18,117 nucleotides of DNA from CAWBCR01 sp963787375 (GTDB lineage: Bacteria > Chloroflexota > Anaerolineae > Aggregatilineales > UBA3940), in the NCBI GenBank assembly GCA_963787375.1, contig CAWBCR010000024.1:1-18117 (forward strand). The letters are read 5' to 3'. Under the pieces are notes generated by a model. That model did not search any database, had not been told where the DNA came from, and was given only the letters and a program-made list of their open reading frames with translations. A program made the translations under genes and the position numbers. How positions within the stretch are numbered: position 1 is the stretch's first letter; every line of letters begins with the position of its first letter. Positions 1 through 7,325 of this stretch are shown piece after piece.

Positions 1-127
1 AATGTCGCGACTGTCGGCCCGCCGAGCTCTTGGCCCTCTTTCGCATTATTCGGGAGCGCCCCACGTACATCGTGCACATCCTCATCGTCAAACTCATTCT
101 TATCCTGTCACGTCGGCCAGCCTGACC

Positions 128-1071
128 ATGAAACGCATCCTTCTCATCGTCCTGGCCGTCATCGTCATTGTGCCAATCCTCGCCGTGGCGGGGGGCTTCC
201 TGTTCCTGACCGTGCGCCACGCGCAGGCCAAAGCCCGCATCACCGCTGCGCCGCAGGAAGCGGACGTGGTCCGGCTGGGCAACTTCGGCGAGCGCGCAGA
301 CGCTGACCATCCTGCCGCTGGTCGAGAACGCCACGGCCCGCGCCGACATGCAGACCGAGCACGGCGTCTCGTACCTGGTCACGACCGACGACGCGACAAT
401 CCTGTTCGACCTGGGCTGGAACCCCGGAAGGCGCCACGCCCTCCCCACAGGTCCACAACCTGGAGGCGCTGGGCCTCCTGCCGCTGGACCTCGGCGCAGT
501 CGTCATCTCGCACCCGCACCCCGACCACATGGGGGGCGTCCTGGCGGTGGGCAGCGCGCCCGCGCCCGGCGCGGGACAGCTTGACCTGATGGGGGTGCCA
601 ATCTACACGCCGGTGGCGATGAACTACGCCGGCACGCCGACGACCGTGTCCACGCCGCCGGCAGTCGTCGCGCCGGGCATCGCCACCACCGGCACGATCC
701 CGTTCGCCGAGCTGGTGCCGCTCAACTACGCGGACGCGGTCGATCAGGAAGAAGTGCTGGCGGTCAACGTCGCCGGGCGCGGCATCGTGCTGATCGTCGG
801 CTGCGGCCACCCCGGCCTGCCGGCCATCCTGGCGCGCGCCGAAGCAGTGTTCGACCAGCCGGTGATCGGCGTGGTCGGCGGGCTGCACTATGGCAAGGCG
901 ACCGCCGCCGACCTGTCCGACGAGATCGCGCTGCTCGACGCGCGCGGCGTGCAGATCGTGGGGCTGTCGCCGCACGACAGCGGCGCGGAGGCGCTGCAAG
1001 CCTTCGCCGACGCCTTCCCGGCAGCCTACCAGTCCATCCAGGTGGGCACGCCGATCACGTTCGGGGAGTAG
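128..1071 (+). pseudogene. Membrane-anchored metallo-beta-lactamase-fold hydrolase (COG1237-like), two frameshifts
   Basis: As read, no single frame covers this gene. Allowing one excess base near 287-291 (GGCG run) and one near 421-426 (CCCC run) gives a continuous protein of about 313 residues. The start at 128 opens an N-terminal hydrophobic anchor (residues about 3-25) followed by Arg-His, so the catalytic domain probably faces outside. The metal-binding signature SHPHPDHMGG (HxHxDH) lies at about 508-537. Later family features are the GCGHPG segment near 800-820, VGGLHYG near 877-897 and SPHDSG near 967-984. This arrangement resembles the COG1237 family of beta-lactamase-superfamily hydrolases, whose named member acts in dihydropterin phosphate chemistry; the substrate here is unknown. 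No clear ribosome binding site precedes 128. The frame also stays open upstream to base 2, but that part is not family-like. All metal ligands survive the shifts, so error or very recent decay is likely. Confidence 0.75.
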
Positions 1072-1099
1072 GGCCGCTTCCATAATCAATGCCACGCAG

Positions 1100-1125
1100 G
1101 GGCACGGCTTTTGCCGTGCCCTTTT
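1100..1125 (+). terminator. Rho-independent terminator after the metallo-hydrolase gene
   Basis: A perfect 9-bp stem (1100-1108 with 1113-1121, GGGCACGGC/GCCGTGCCC) closes a TTTT loop and is followed directly by TTTT at 1122-1125. It lies 29 bases after the stop of the upstream gene and before the promoter-like sequence of the next one, so it separates two transcription units on the plus strand. Confidence 0.85.
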
Positions 1126-1155
1126 CGATTCCGTCCCGACCCGCGCAAAAAGCTG

Positions 1156-1161
1156 TATAGT
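1156..1161 (+). promoter_or_regulatory. Candidate -10 element upstream of the M50-like gene
   Basis: TATAGT sits 36 bases before the ATG at 1198, just after the terminator at 1100-1125, with TG immediately upstream of it. No convincing -35 hexamer is seen 16-18 bases further up. A ribosome binding site, GAAAGGA (1184-1190), lies 7 bases before the ATG. The same CTGTATA(A/G)T pattern precedes the small membrane gene at 17030. Confidence 0.4.
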
Positions 1162-1197
1162 AAGGGCATATCTTGCTGCTCGTGAAAGGATCGCCTC

Positions 1198-1917
1198 ATG
1201 GCCGACTTCAGCCGCCCGTCTGATGCACCTATCGTCGCCGTCGTTAACGGCACGCCGATCAAAGCCCGGCCCGAATTCTGGCTGGCTCCCCTGTCGGTGA
1301 CGGGGCTGCTGGCGGTGGTCGCCGGGCTGCGCCACCCGGAGCGATCCGCCGCCGAGCGGCTGGCGTTCGGGCTGATCGCGATGCCGGTCGCGCTGATGGC
1401 CGACGTGGGCCACGCGATTGCCCACACCGCCAGCGCGCGGGTCGCCGGCGCGCCGATGGACGAGATCCTGCTGGGCCTGAGCATGCCGCGCACGCTGTAC
1501 TTCGACGACGAGGCGCTGCCGCCGCGCACGCACATCACCCGGTCGCTGGGCGGGCCGATCTACTCAACGGCCTGCCTGCTGTTCGGCCTGGTGTGGCGGA
1601 TGCTCGCGCCGCGTGGGTCGGTGTCGCGGGAGCTGGCCGACGTAGTCGCCGTCAGCAACGGCGTCATCTGGATGGGCAGCCTGACGCCGCTGCCGATTGT
1701 CGACGCGGGGATCATTTTGCGCTGGTCGCTCATCGAGCGCGGGCAGACGCCGCAGCAGGCTGACGCAGCGGTGCAGCGCGCCAGCCTGACGGCGGGACTG
1801 GCTGCCGCCGGGGCCGGGGCCGGGCTGGCCGTCCGGCGGCGCACGCGCTGGGCGGGCGTGGCGCTGATCGCCGGGGCAGCGGCCTGCCTCGCCGCCGCGT
1901 TCGGCTGGCTGAAGTGA
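1198..1917 (+). CDS. M50 (site-2 protease)-like membrane protein with degenerate active site
   Basis: This 239-residue protein has at least four hydrophobic segments (about 28-44, 55-70, 120-136, 190-207 and a last one at 222-236). Two motifs place it near the M50 intramembrane metalloproteases. The first reads ADVGHAIAH (68-76), where the family has HExGH followed by an Ala-rich helix and a GxxxDEI segment (here GAPMDEI, 84-90). The second reads LTPLPIVDAG (162-171), where the family has NxxPxPxxDGG. The first metal-binding His is replaced by Ala and the catalytic Glu by Asp, so proteolysis is doubtful while the second His and the Asp remain. It may be a pseudo-protease or a different use of the fold. 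The ATG follows GAAAGGA. Its stop overlaps the next gene's GTG start in a GTGA sequence (1914-1917), pointing to co-translation. Confidence 0.6.
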   Translation: MADFSRPSDAPIVAVVNGTPIKARPEFWLAPLSVTGLLAVVAGLRHPERSAAERLAFGLIAMPVALMADVGHAIAHTASARVAGAPMDEILLGLSMPRTLYFDDEALPPRTHITRSLGGPIYSTACLLFGLVWRMLAPRGSVSRELADVVAVSNGVIWMGSLTPLPIVDAGIILRWSLIERGQTPQQADAAVQRASLTAGLAAAGAGAGLAVRRRTRWAGVALIAGAAACLAAAFGWLK

Positions 1918-2432
1918 GCTTCTGGAAGCAACTGCGTGCGATTGTCGCCGCGCCGGGGCTGGTGCTGGTCATCGCCCCGGCGCTGATCGTGTGGCTGTCG
2001 CATAGCCTGCACCCCGGCTGGGGGCGGCGCGGTCCGCTGATGGCGGTGGCGCTGGCCCTCGGCGGGGCGGTGACGCTCGCCGGGCTGGCGCTGCTGGCCC
2101 GCTCCATCGGGCTGTTCGCGACGGTCGGCGAGGGGACGCTTGCGCCGTGGGACCCGACGCGGCGGCTGGTGGTGACCGGGCTGTATCGCTACACCCGCAA
2201 CCCGATGTACCTGGGCGTGCTGATCACGCTGATCGGCGAGGTGGCGCTGAGCGGATCGCTGCCGCTGTTGGCCTACGGGTTGCTGGTGACGGTCGCGTTC
2301 AACGTGTTCGTGCGGCTGTACGAGGAGCCCACGCTGCGCCGCGTCTACGGCGCGGAATACGATGCGTTCACAGCCAACGTGCCGCGCTGGCTGCCGCGCC
2401 GCACGCCATGGGAGGGCGGGGAGGGATCGTGA
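1914..2432 (+). CDS. Isoprenylcysteine carboxyl methyltransferase-like integral membrane protein
   Basis: The 172-residue product has four hydrophobic spans (about 12-30, 42-62, 99-112, 114-134) and ends in a polar tail. The hallmark of the ICMT/phospholipid methyltransferase family is present: GLYRYTRNPMYLG (89-101), followed by EEPTLRRVYGAEYDAF (137-152) and a terminal VPRWLPR. In the family these residues bind S-adenosylmethionine and shape the membrane-embedded active site. In bacteria without prenylated proteins such proteins probably methylate lipids or other small hydrophobic acceptors; the acceptor here is unknown. The GTG start at 1914 overlaps the previous stop by 4 bases, and its own TGA (2430-2432) overlaps the next ATG by one base, so all three genes are likely one transcript. 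Confidence 0.85.
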   Translation: MSFWKQLRAIVAAPGLVLVIAPALIVWLSHSLHPGWGRRGPLMAVALALGGAVTLAGLALLARSIGLFATVGEGTLAPWDPTRRLVVTGLYRYTRNPMYLGVLITLIGEVALSGSLPLLAYGLLVTVAFNVFVRLYEEPTLRRVYGAEYDAFTANVPRWLPRRTPWEGGEGS

Positions 2433-3316
2433 TGCGGATCGCGCTGCTGCAAATGGCCGCGCATGGCGCGGATCAGGAGGCCAACCAGCGCAAGGGCGCG
2501 GACTTCTGCCGCCGCGCGGCAGCGCTCGGCGCGGACGTGGCGCTGTTCCCGGAGATGTGGAACATTGGCTACAGTGGGCTTTGACGCGTCGCAGCCCGGC
2601 GCGCGCGAGGCGTGGCAGGCGCAGGCCGTCGCTACCAACGGCCCGTTCGTGGAAAGCTTCCGCGCGCTGGCCCGCGAGCTGCGGCATGGCGATTGCGATC
2701 ACGTATATGCAGCAGTGGCCGGGCGCGCCGCGCAACGCCGCCACGCTGATCGACCGGCATGGCGAGATCGCCTTCACCTATGCGAAGGTCCACACCTGCG
2801 ACTTCGACCCGATGGAGGCGGCACTGACGCCCGGCGACGGCTTCTGCACTGCCGCGCTCGACACCGCCGGCCGGGCCGGTGCAGGTCGGGGCGATGATCT
2901 GCTACGACCGCGAGTTCCCGGAGAGCGCCCGCGTGCTGATGCTGCAAGGGGCGGAGATCATCCTGACGCCCAACGCCTGTGACCTGGAGATCAACCGGCT
3001 GTCGCAGTGCCGCGCCCGCGCCTACGAGAACATGACCGGGCTGGCGGTCGCCAACTACGCCGCGCCCGACGCCAACGGCCACTCGGTGGCGTTTGACGGC
3101 ATGGCCTTCGCCGCCGACGAATCGCCGCGCGACATGCTGCTGGTCGAAGCCGGTGGGCAGGAAGGCATCTTTGTGGCCGACTTCGACCTCGACGCGCTGC
3201 GCGACTATCGCCGCCGCGAGACGTGGGGCAACGCCTTCCGCAAGCCGCGCGCCTACGGCCTGCTGACCTCGGAGGCGGTCGACGAGCCGTTTGTGCGGTC
3301 GGAGGCGAGGCGGTGA
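2432..3316 (+). pseudogene. Carbon-nitrogen hydrolase (nitrilase superfamily), three frameshifts
   Basis: As read, the first frame stops at 2582-2584 after about 50 residues. Three single excess bases, near 2574-2577 (GGG), 2678-2684 (CTGCGG) and 2862-2875 (GC-rich), restore a continuous protein of about 293 residues, the normal size for this superfamily. The complete Glu-Lys-Cys catalytic set is visible on different frames: Glu in ALFPEMWNIGYS, Lys in AKVHTCDFDP and Cys in GAMICYDREFPESA, followed by the usual GAEIILTPNA. Such enzymes hydrolyse amides or nitriles in the cytoplasm through a covalent thioester; the substrate cannot be inferred. The ATG at 2432 overlaps the upstream TGA. Each shift falls cleanly between conserved blocks, so sequencing error or very recent inactivation are both possible. 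Confidence 0.8.
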
Positions 3317-3388
3317 CACGGGGCCCGCAGGGCCAAGTCTTACACAGCGCCAGCAAGCAAAGTTTTCGCATCGCGAAGGAGGACGATT

Positions 3389-3778
3389 ATGGCATGGAAC
3401 GTCAATTGGCTGGACGACACGGAGCGCGTGGTCGTGTTTGAGCCGTACGGGCGATGGACGTGGGAGGAATACGTCGAGGCCTCGCAGCGCGCGCAGGAGA
3501 TGATCAGGGGGAAGTCGTACATCGTCGATACGCTGTACAGGCTGGGGAGCCACCTCCGGCTGCCCAGCCCCAACGCCCTGTCCCACCTCAGAGATGTCTA
3601 CCAGAACGACCCGCCCAACAGCGGTGCCATCGTCGCCATCGGCGGCGACATGTTCATCAAGACGCTGGTCGACATCATCGGCAAGACGATGGGTGGATTG
3701 TCGCGGTTCACGTTTGTGCGCAGCGAAGACGAAGCCAGCGCCGCGCTTGAGAAAGTGCGCCGCGCGCGCGAAGAGTGA
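3389..3778 (+). CDS. Small protein of unrecognised family, SpoIIAA/STAS-like in style
   Basis: I do not recognise this 129-residue family with certainty. A strong ribosome binding site AAGGAGGA (3376-3383) precedes the ATG. The sequence begins with a beta strand and aromatic-rich turn (VVVFEPYGRWTWEEY, 19-33), then alternates amphipathic helices with short strands (GAIVAIGG near 78-85, RFTFVRSEDEASAAL near 106-120). This alternation and the closing helix recall SpoIIAA-like or STAS-like small alpha/beta proteins, which often act in signalling, but no decisive motif is present. There is no signal peptide or membrane segment, so it is probably cytoplasmic. A gap of 72 bases separates it from the nitrilase gene, so it may be separately translated on the same transcript. 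Confidence 0.75.
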   Translation: MAWNVNWLDDTERVVVFEPYGRWTWEEYVEASQRAQEMIRGKSYIVDTLYRLGSHLRLPSPNALSHLRDVYQNDPPNSGAIVAIGGDMFIKTLVDIIGKTMGGLSRFTFVRSEDEASAALEKVRRAREE

Positions 3779-3872
3779 GGGATATCACGCGGCATCGCAA
3801 GGCGCATTGTGCTACACTCTGGTGAGGCAGCTTTGCGCCCTGTGATCCTTCGCCATTCAAGGAGTGGCCCCC

Positions 3873-4292
3873 GTGCAAATCGACACTTCAACCGACTTCG
3901 GCCATCGCGTCTCGCGCCGCCTGCTGGACGAGATCGTCATCTGGCTGACGACCATCGGCAGCGATGGCACCCCACAGCCGCGCCCGGTGTGGTACCTGTG
4001 GGACGGCGAGACGTTCCTGATCTACAGCATGCCGGACACCCACAAGGTCACGCACATTCGCGCCAACCCGCGCGTGGCCCTGAACTTCGACAGCGACGGG
4101 CGCGGCGGCGACATCGCCGTGTTCACCGGCACCGCCAGCCTTCAGGAAGGTGTGAACCCAGCCGAACACAGCCCGGACTATATCTTGAAATATCGCAGCG
4201 ATATCCGCCGCATCGACATGACGGTTGAGAGCTTCAGCCGCGATTACACGGTTGCCATCCGCGTCACGCCCGACCGGCTGCGCGGCGAGTAG
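3873..4292 (+). CDS. PPOX-class flavin/F420-binding split-barrel protein (Rv3369-like)
   Basis: The 139-residue product matches the pyridoxamine-5'-phosphate-oxidase-like split barrel. Key features are IVIWLTTIGSDGTPQPRPVW (21-40), LWDGETFLIYS (42-52), NPRVALNF (65-72) and DIAVFTGTA (80-88), ending in RVTPDRLRGE. This pattern corresponds to the TIGR03667/Rv3369 subgroup, whose members are thought to use the deazaflavin F420 in reductions. If so, the host makes F420, which is consistent with Chloroflexota or Actinomycetota. The GTG at 3873 is chosen because AAGGAG (3859-3864) lies 8 bases upstream; the earlier in-frame GTG at 3864 overlaps that site. No membrane segment is seen. Confidence 0.85.
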   Translation: MQIDTSTDFGHRVSRRLLDEIVIWLTTIGSDGTPQPRPVWYLWDGETFLIYSMPDTHKVTHIRANPRVALNFDSDGRGGDIAVFTGTASLQEGVNPAEHSPDYILKYRSDIRRIDMTVESFSRDYTVAIRVTPDRLRGE

Positions 4293-4789
4293 TCCGGCCC
4301 GGTTTGCAGGCGGCACGGTTGAACTCGACCAGAAGCTCAGTTATAATGAACTAACGGCTCTCCAACCGGCAGGTGCTGCGGGCCACATCCGTTTCTCCCC
4401 GCGAGCCGGCGTATTACATACCAACCTGAAGACGCCTCCTCCGGCATCGATCTTCACTGAGTTCGAAGCGAACAGGTGGCTGCCCGCAACCACCGGAGGC
4501 GAACGGACTCGAACCACGAACCTGTCTGCCCGATTTCAGTACGTCAGAACGTCAGCGGCGCCGGCTCAGTGAGTGCCATGAGAACGCTTCCATGGAGAGA
4601 TGGTCGCGTTGACGGGGAGTGGTATGGACCCGCCCCTGATTGTAACTGTATTGAGATGTATGGCCGAGTTGTGGACTGGTGTCGGACCTGAAAATAGTGT
4701 ACCATGTAACTTAATGGGCCGGTTAATCACCGTCTCTGCCACGGGATTGCGTGCGGTGCGATCCCATACGTGAAACACGGTGGAACTTA
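4293..4789 (+). other. Intergenic stretch of about 500 bases without a recognised gene
   Basis: No reading frame here has protein-like composition. It holds a strong promoter (4319-4347) but no T-tailed terminator downstream. Two imperfect direct copies of a segment ending in CTGCCCG lie at about 4455-4485 and 4504-4535. A GGTGG/CCACC hairpin lies at about 4476-4495. The minus strand contains GGTTCGAGTCC (about 4505-4515), resembling a tRNA T-arm, but the flanking stem does not pair well. The GC content falls toward 4620-4800. It may encode a non-coding RNA or a long 5' leader of the receiver gene. Confidence 0.4.
4319..4347 (+). promoter_or_regulatory. Sigma70-type promoter, product unclear
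   Basis: TTGAAC (4319-4324) and a perfect TATAAT (4342-4347) are separated by 17 bases, which is optimal spacing. Transcription would start near 4354, more than 400 bases upstream of the receiver gene. It could therefore drive a small RNA or a long leader of the signalling operon. Confidence 0.65.
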
Positions 4790-5260
4790 TTGAACTCACC
4801 TCAACGGTCTAAGATAGCGACCGGAAAACTCTCGAACAAGTACCCCGGGATATATGCGCTTGTTGTCGACGACGATCCCAACGCCCGCGTCCTGATGACG
4901 GTGCTGATCGAGTCGCTGGGGGTTGCCGTGCAGACGGCGAAGGACGGCGCGGAGGCGCTGGAAGCTGTCAAACGGGAGAAGCCGGCCATTATGCTGCTCG
5001 ACCTGATGATGCCCAACGTCGACGGGTTGGCCGTGCTGCGCGCGCTGCAAGCCAACCCCGACACGCGCGACATCCCGGTGCTGATCATGACGGCCACCCG
5101 GTTCGAGAAGACAGAGCTCAGCGAGATATACAACCACGTGCTGGACGTGGTGCGTAAAGGCGATCTCCCCATGGGGGAGATCTCCAGAGTGATTGAAGAG
5201 ACCGTCTCCGACCGGCAGGCAGATCGTCTCACAAATGAAAAGGTGAGGGACAATGACTAG
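4790..5260 (+). CDS. Stand-alone response-regulator receiver domain (CheY-like)
   Basis: The protein is one receiver domain of about 156 residues. The acidic cluster is VVDDDPNAR (25-33), the phospho-acceptor is Asp71 in MLLDLMMPNVDG, the switch Thr is in LIMTATRF and the conserved Lys is in VRKGDLPMG. There is no output domain, so it probably passes phosphate to, or competes with, the kinases encoded next to it. The start is uncertain. TTG at 4790 has a weak GGTGGA site at 4779-4784; an alternative GTG at 4751 would add 13 residues. There is no in-frame ATG near the domain. The TAG stop at 5258-5260 overlaps the following ATG (5253) by 8 bases, a typical coupled arrangement. Confidence 0.85.
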   Translation: MNSPQRSKIATGKLSNKYPGIYALVVDDDPNARVLMTVLIESLGVAVQTAKDGAEALEAVKREKPAIMLLDLMMPNVDGLAVLRALQANPDTRDIPVLIMTATRFEKTELSEIYNHVLDVVRKGDLPMGEISRVIEETVSDRQADRLTNEKVRDND

Positions 5261-7275
5261 CGAACCCGAATCTTCCGACCCGAAACAGCCGGCGGCGGGC
5301 AGCCCTGCTCCCACACCGTCAGCGCCAGCCACGCCGCCTGCAACATCATCCGCACCGCCTAAATTGGCCAGGCCGCCTGCATCATCACCGGCACCTGCGC
5401 CGCCAGCGTCATCCACGCCTGCCCCACCGGCTAACAACAAGAAGGGGAGCGCCACAGGCCGCATCGGGCCCGAACAGGCGCAGACGCTGCCCCCGCTTGA
5501 GCCGCCGAAGACGTTCACCCCCGTTCCGCAGGTGCTCACCGACGAAGCCGGGAAGCCGCTGCCGCGCTGGCGGGTGCGACTGGACGTCGATACCGACCCG
5601 CCTGAGATGATCGGCCTGGACATCTATGGGCCGGTTGTACTGGGCCGCAAGGGCGACGACGACATGGCGTTTGTGAGCGTTGTGCCGCACAGCGCCGCCG
5701 ATCTGGGCGTCAGCCGTCGCCACGTCGAGCTGCGCCCCACGCTGCAAAGCCTGCTGGTCACCGACCTGAACAGCACCAACGGCACCGACAAGAACGGCAT
5801 CAAGCTGCGCCCCAACACCCCCACGCCGGTCAGCAACCGCGACACGCTGTCGCTGGGCCTGCTGCACGTCACCCTCCAGATCGTCGACGCGCCGCACCAG
5901 GAGGCGGACTGGTTCGCCAGCCAGGCGTCGCTGGGACAGGCGCTGACCGAGATCGCCAAGGCCGTCACCATCCAGCTCAAAACCGAAGACGTGCTGAGCA
6001 AGTGCGTCGACTACGCCATGATCCTGGCGCAGGCGCAGGAGGCGTCGCTGTGGCTGATACAGCCCACCTCCAAGGAAATCAACCTGGAGGCGATGCGCGG
6101 CGCGGAGCCCGCGCCGGATGCGGAGAAACCGGTTGTCAAGCCGATGACCGGCAGCGAGGTGGGCGAGGTGGCCCTCACGGGGCGACCCCGGCTGATCGAG
6201 TACGACGATGCGCATCGCGGAACGTCGCTGATCAACAGCACCCGCGTGCACTCGACGCTGTTCGTGCCGATCGGGCTGGGCGGCTTCTCGCTGGGCGTGC
6301 TGGCGGTGAGCAACCGCACGCCGGGCCACGACTTTACCAAACAAGATCAGACGCTGCTGACCGCGCTGGCCGACTTTGCCGCCATCGCTCTGCAGAACAG
6401 CCGCACGCTGGAAGCAACCGACATGGCGCTACGCGACAGCCTGGTCGCCCAGCGCGAAGCCACGGCCCGCGCGCTCGAAACCACGCGCCTCAAGACAGAG
6501 TTCCTGGCAACGGTCAGCCACGAGCTGCGCTCGCCACTGCACACCATCAACGGCTTCAGCCGGCTGCTGCTCGAAGGCCGCTTAGGTGAAGACGAGCTGC
6601 CGGACAAGGCGCGCGACGCGGTGCAGCGCATCCTGTCCAGCGGGCAGCAACTGCTGGCCATGATCAACGAGCTGCTCGAACTTGCTGCGCATCGAGTCCC
6701 AGCAAATCGAGCTGTCGCACGAAGAGTTTTCACCGGCTGAACTGGTGTCTGACCTGATCGACGGCCAGATGCCAATGGCGACCGAGAAGGGCCTCAAGCT
6801 GCTGTATCGCTGTACGGACGACGTGCCCGAAAAGATCGTGGGCGATCCCCAGCGCGTGGGGCAGGTGCTGCTGAATCTCGTCACCAACGCTATCAAGTTC
6901 ACCGACAAGGGCAGTGTGACGGTCGATATTCGCACGGTGGGGCGTCTGATGTGGTCGGTGGCGGTGACGGATACCGGGCGCGGCATCTCGGAGAAGGACC
7001 AGAAGATTATCTTCGAGCGCTTCCGCCAGGTCGACGGGTCAGCCAGCCGCGCCCATGACGGCGTGGGGCTGGGGCTGGCGATTGCACAGGACCTGGTTCA
7101 CCTGATGGGCGGCGCGCTGCGCGTCACCAGCGAAGGCGTGCAGGGCAAAGGCTCGACGTTCACCATGACCCTGCCGATTGTCAAGCCGGGCGAAGAGCCT
7201 GCCAAGCCCGCGAAAGCCGAGGACGATACCATCTCAGTCACCGTTAAGGGGAACCGGACAGCACCCCCCGAATGA
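5253..7275 (+). CDS. FHA-GAF sensor histidine kinase, one frameshift
   Basis: With one excess base near 6679-6682 removed (GAACTT read as GAA-TTG) the product is about 673 residues. As read, the first frame ends at 6740 and the second resumes by 6682. Residues 1-85 are Pro/Ala/Ser-rich and probably disordered. An FHA domain spans about 105-211, with GRKGDD, the phosphothreonine-binding SRRH (154-157) and NSTNGT (173-178) all present. A GAF domain follows at about 228-383, then HisKA with VSHELRSPLH (His423). The ATPase domain has the N box (NLVTNAIKF), G1 (DTGRGIS), F box (IFERFRQVDG) and G2 (GVGLGLAI). There is no membrane segment, so it is a cytoplasmic kinase that may sense phosphorylated partners through FHA and a small ligand through GAF. 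A fused FHA suggests crosstalk with Ser/Thr kinases. It shares ATGA with the next frame at 7272. Confidence 0.88.
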
Positions 7276-7325
7276 TCGCGGGGCAGGGCGGGCGGCACGA
7301 AGCAGGCCGCCACGAGGATGGGCAT

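Noticed and set aside
2..127. N-terminal extension of the metallo-hydrolase frame to base 2
   Set aside because: The upstream residues are His/Arg/Ser-rich and not family-like, while the ATG at 128 begins a proper membrane anchor.
379..3586. Long minus-strand reading frames opposite the first five genes
   Set aside because: They are Arg/His/Gln-rich antisense shadows of GC-rich genes, lack recognisable domains, and overlap plus-strand genes with clear family motifs.
4484..4600. Possible tRNA on the minus strand (GGTTCGAGTCC, with GGAAGCG and CGCCTCC as acceptor halves)
   Set aside because: The T-arm stem pairs only partly, the anticodon stem around CTGAAAT does not pair, and the D-arm is not canonical. 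At best it is a degraded relic; a tRNAscan or covariance-model run would decide.
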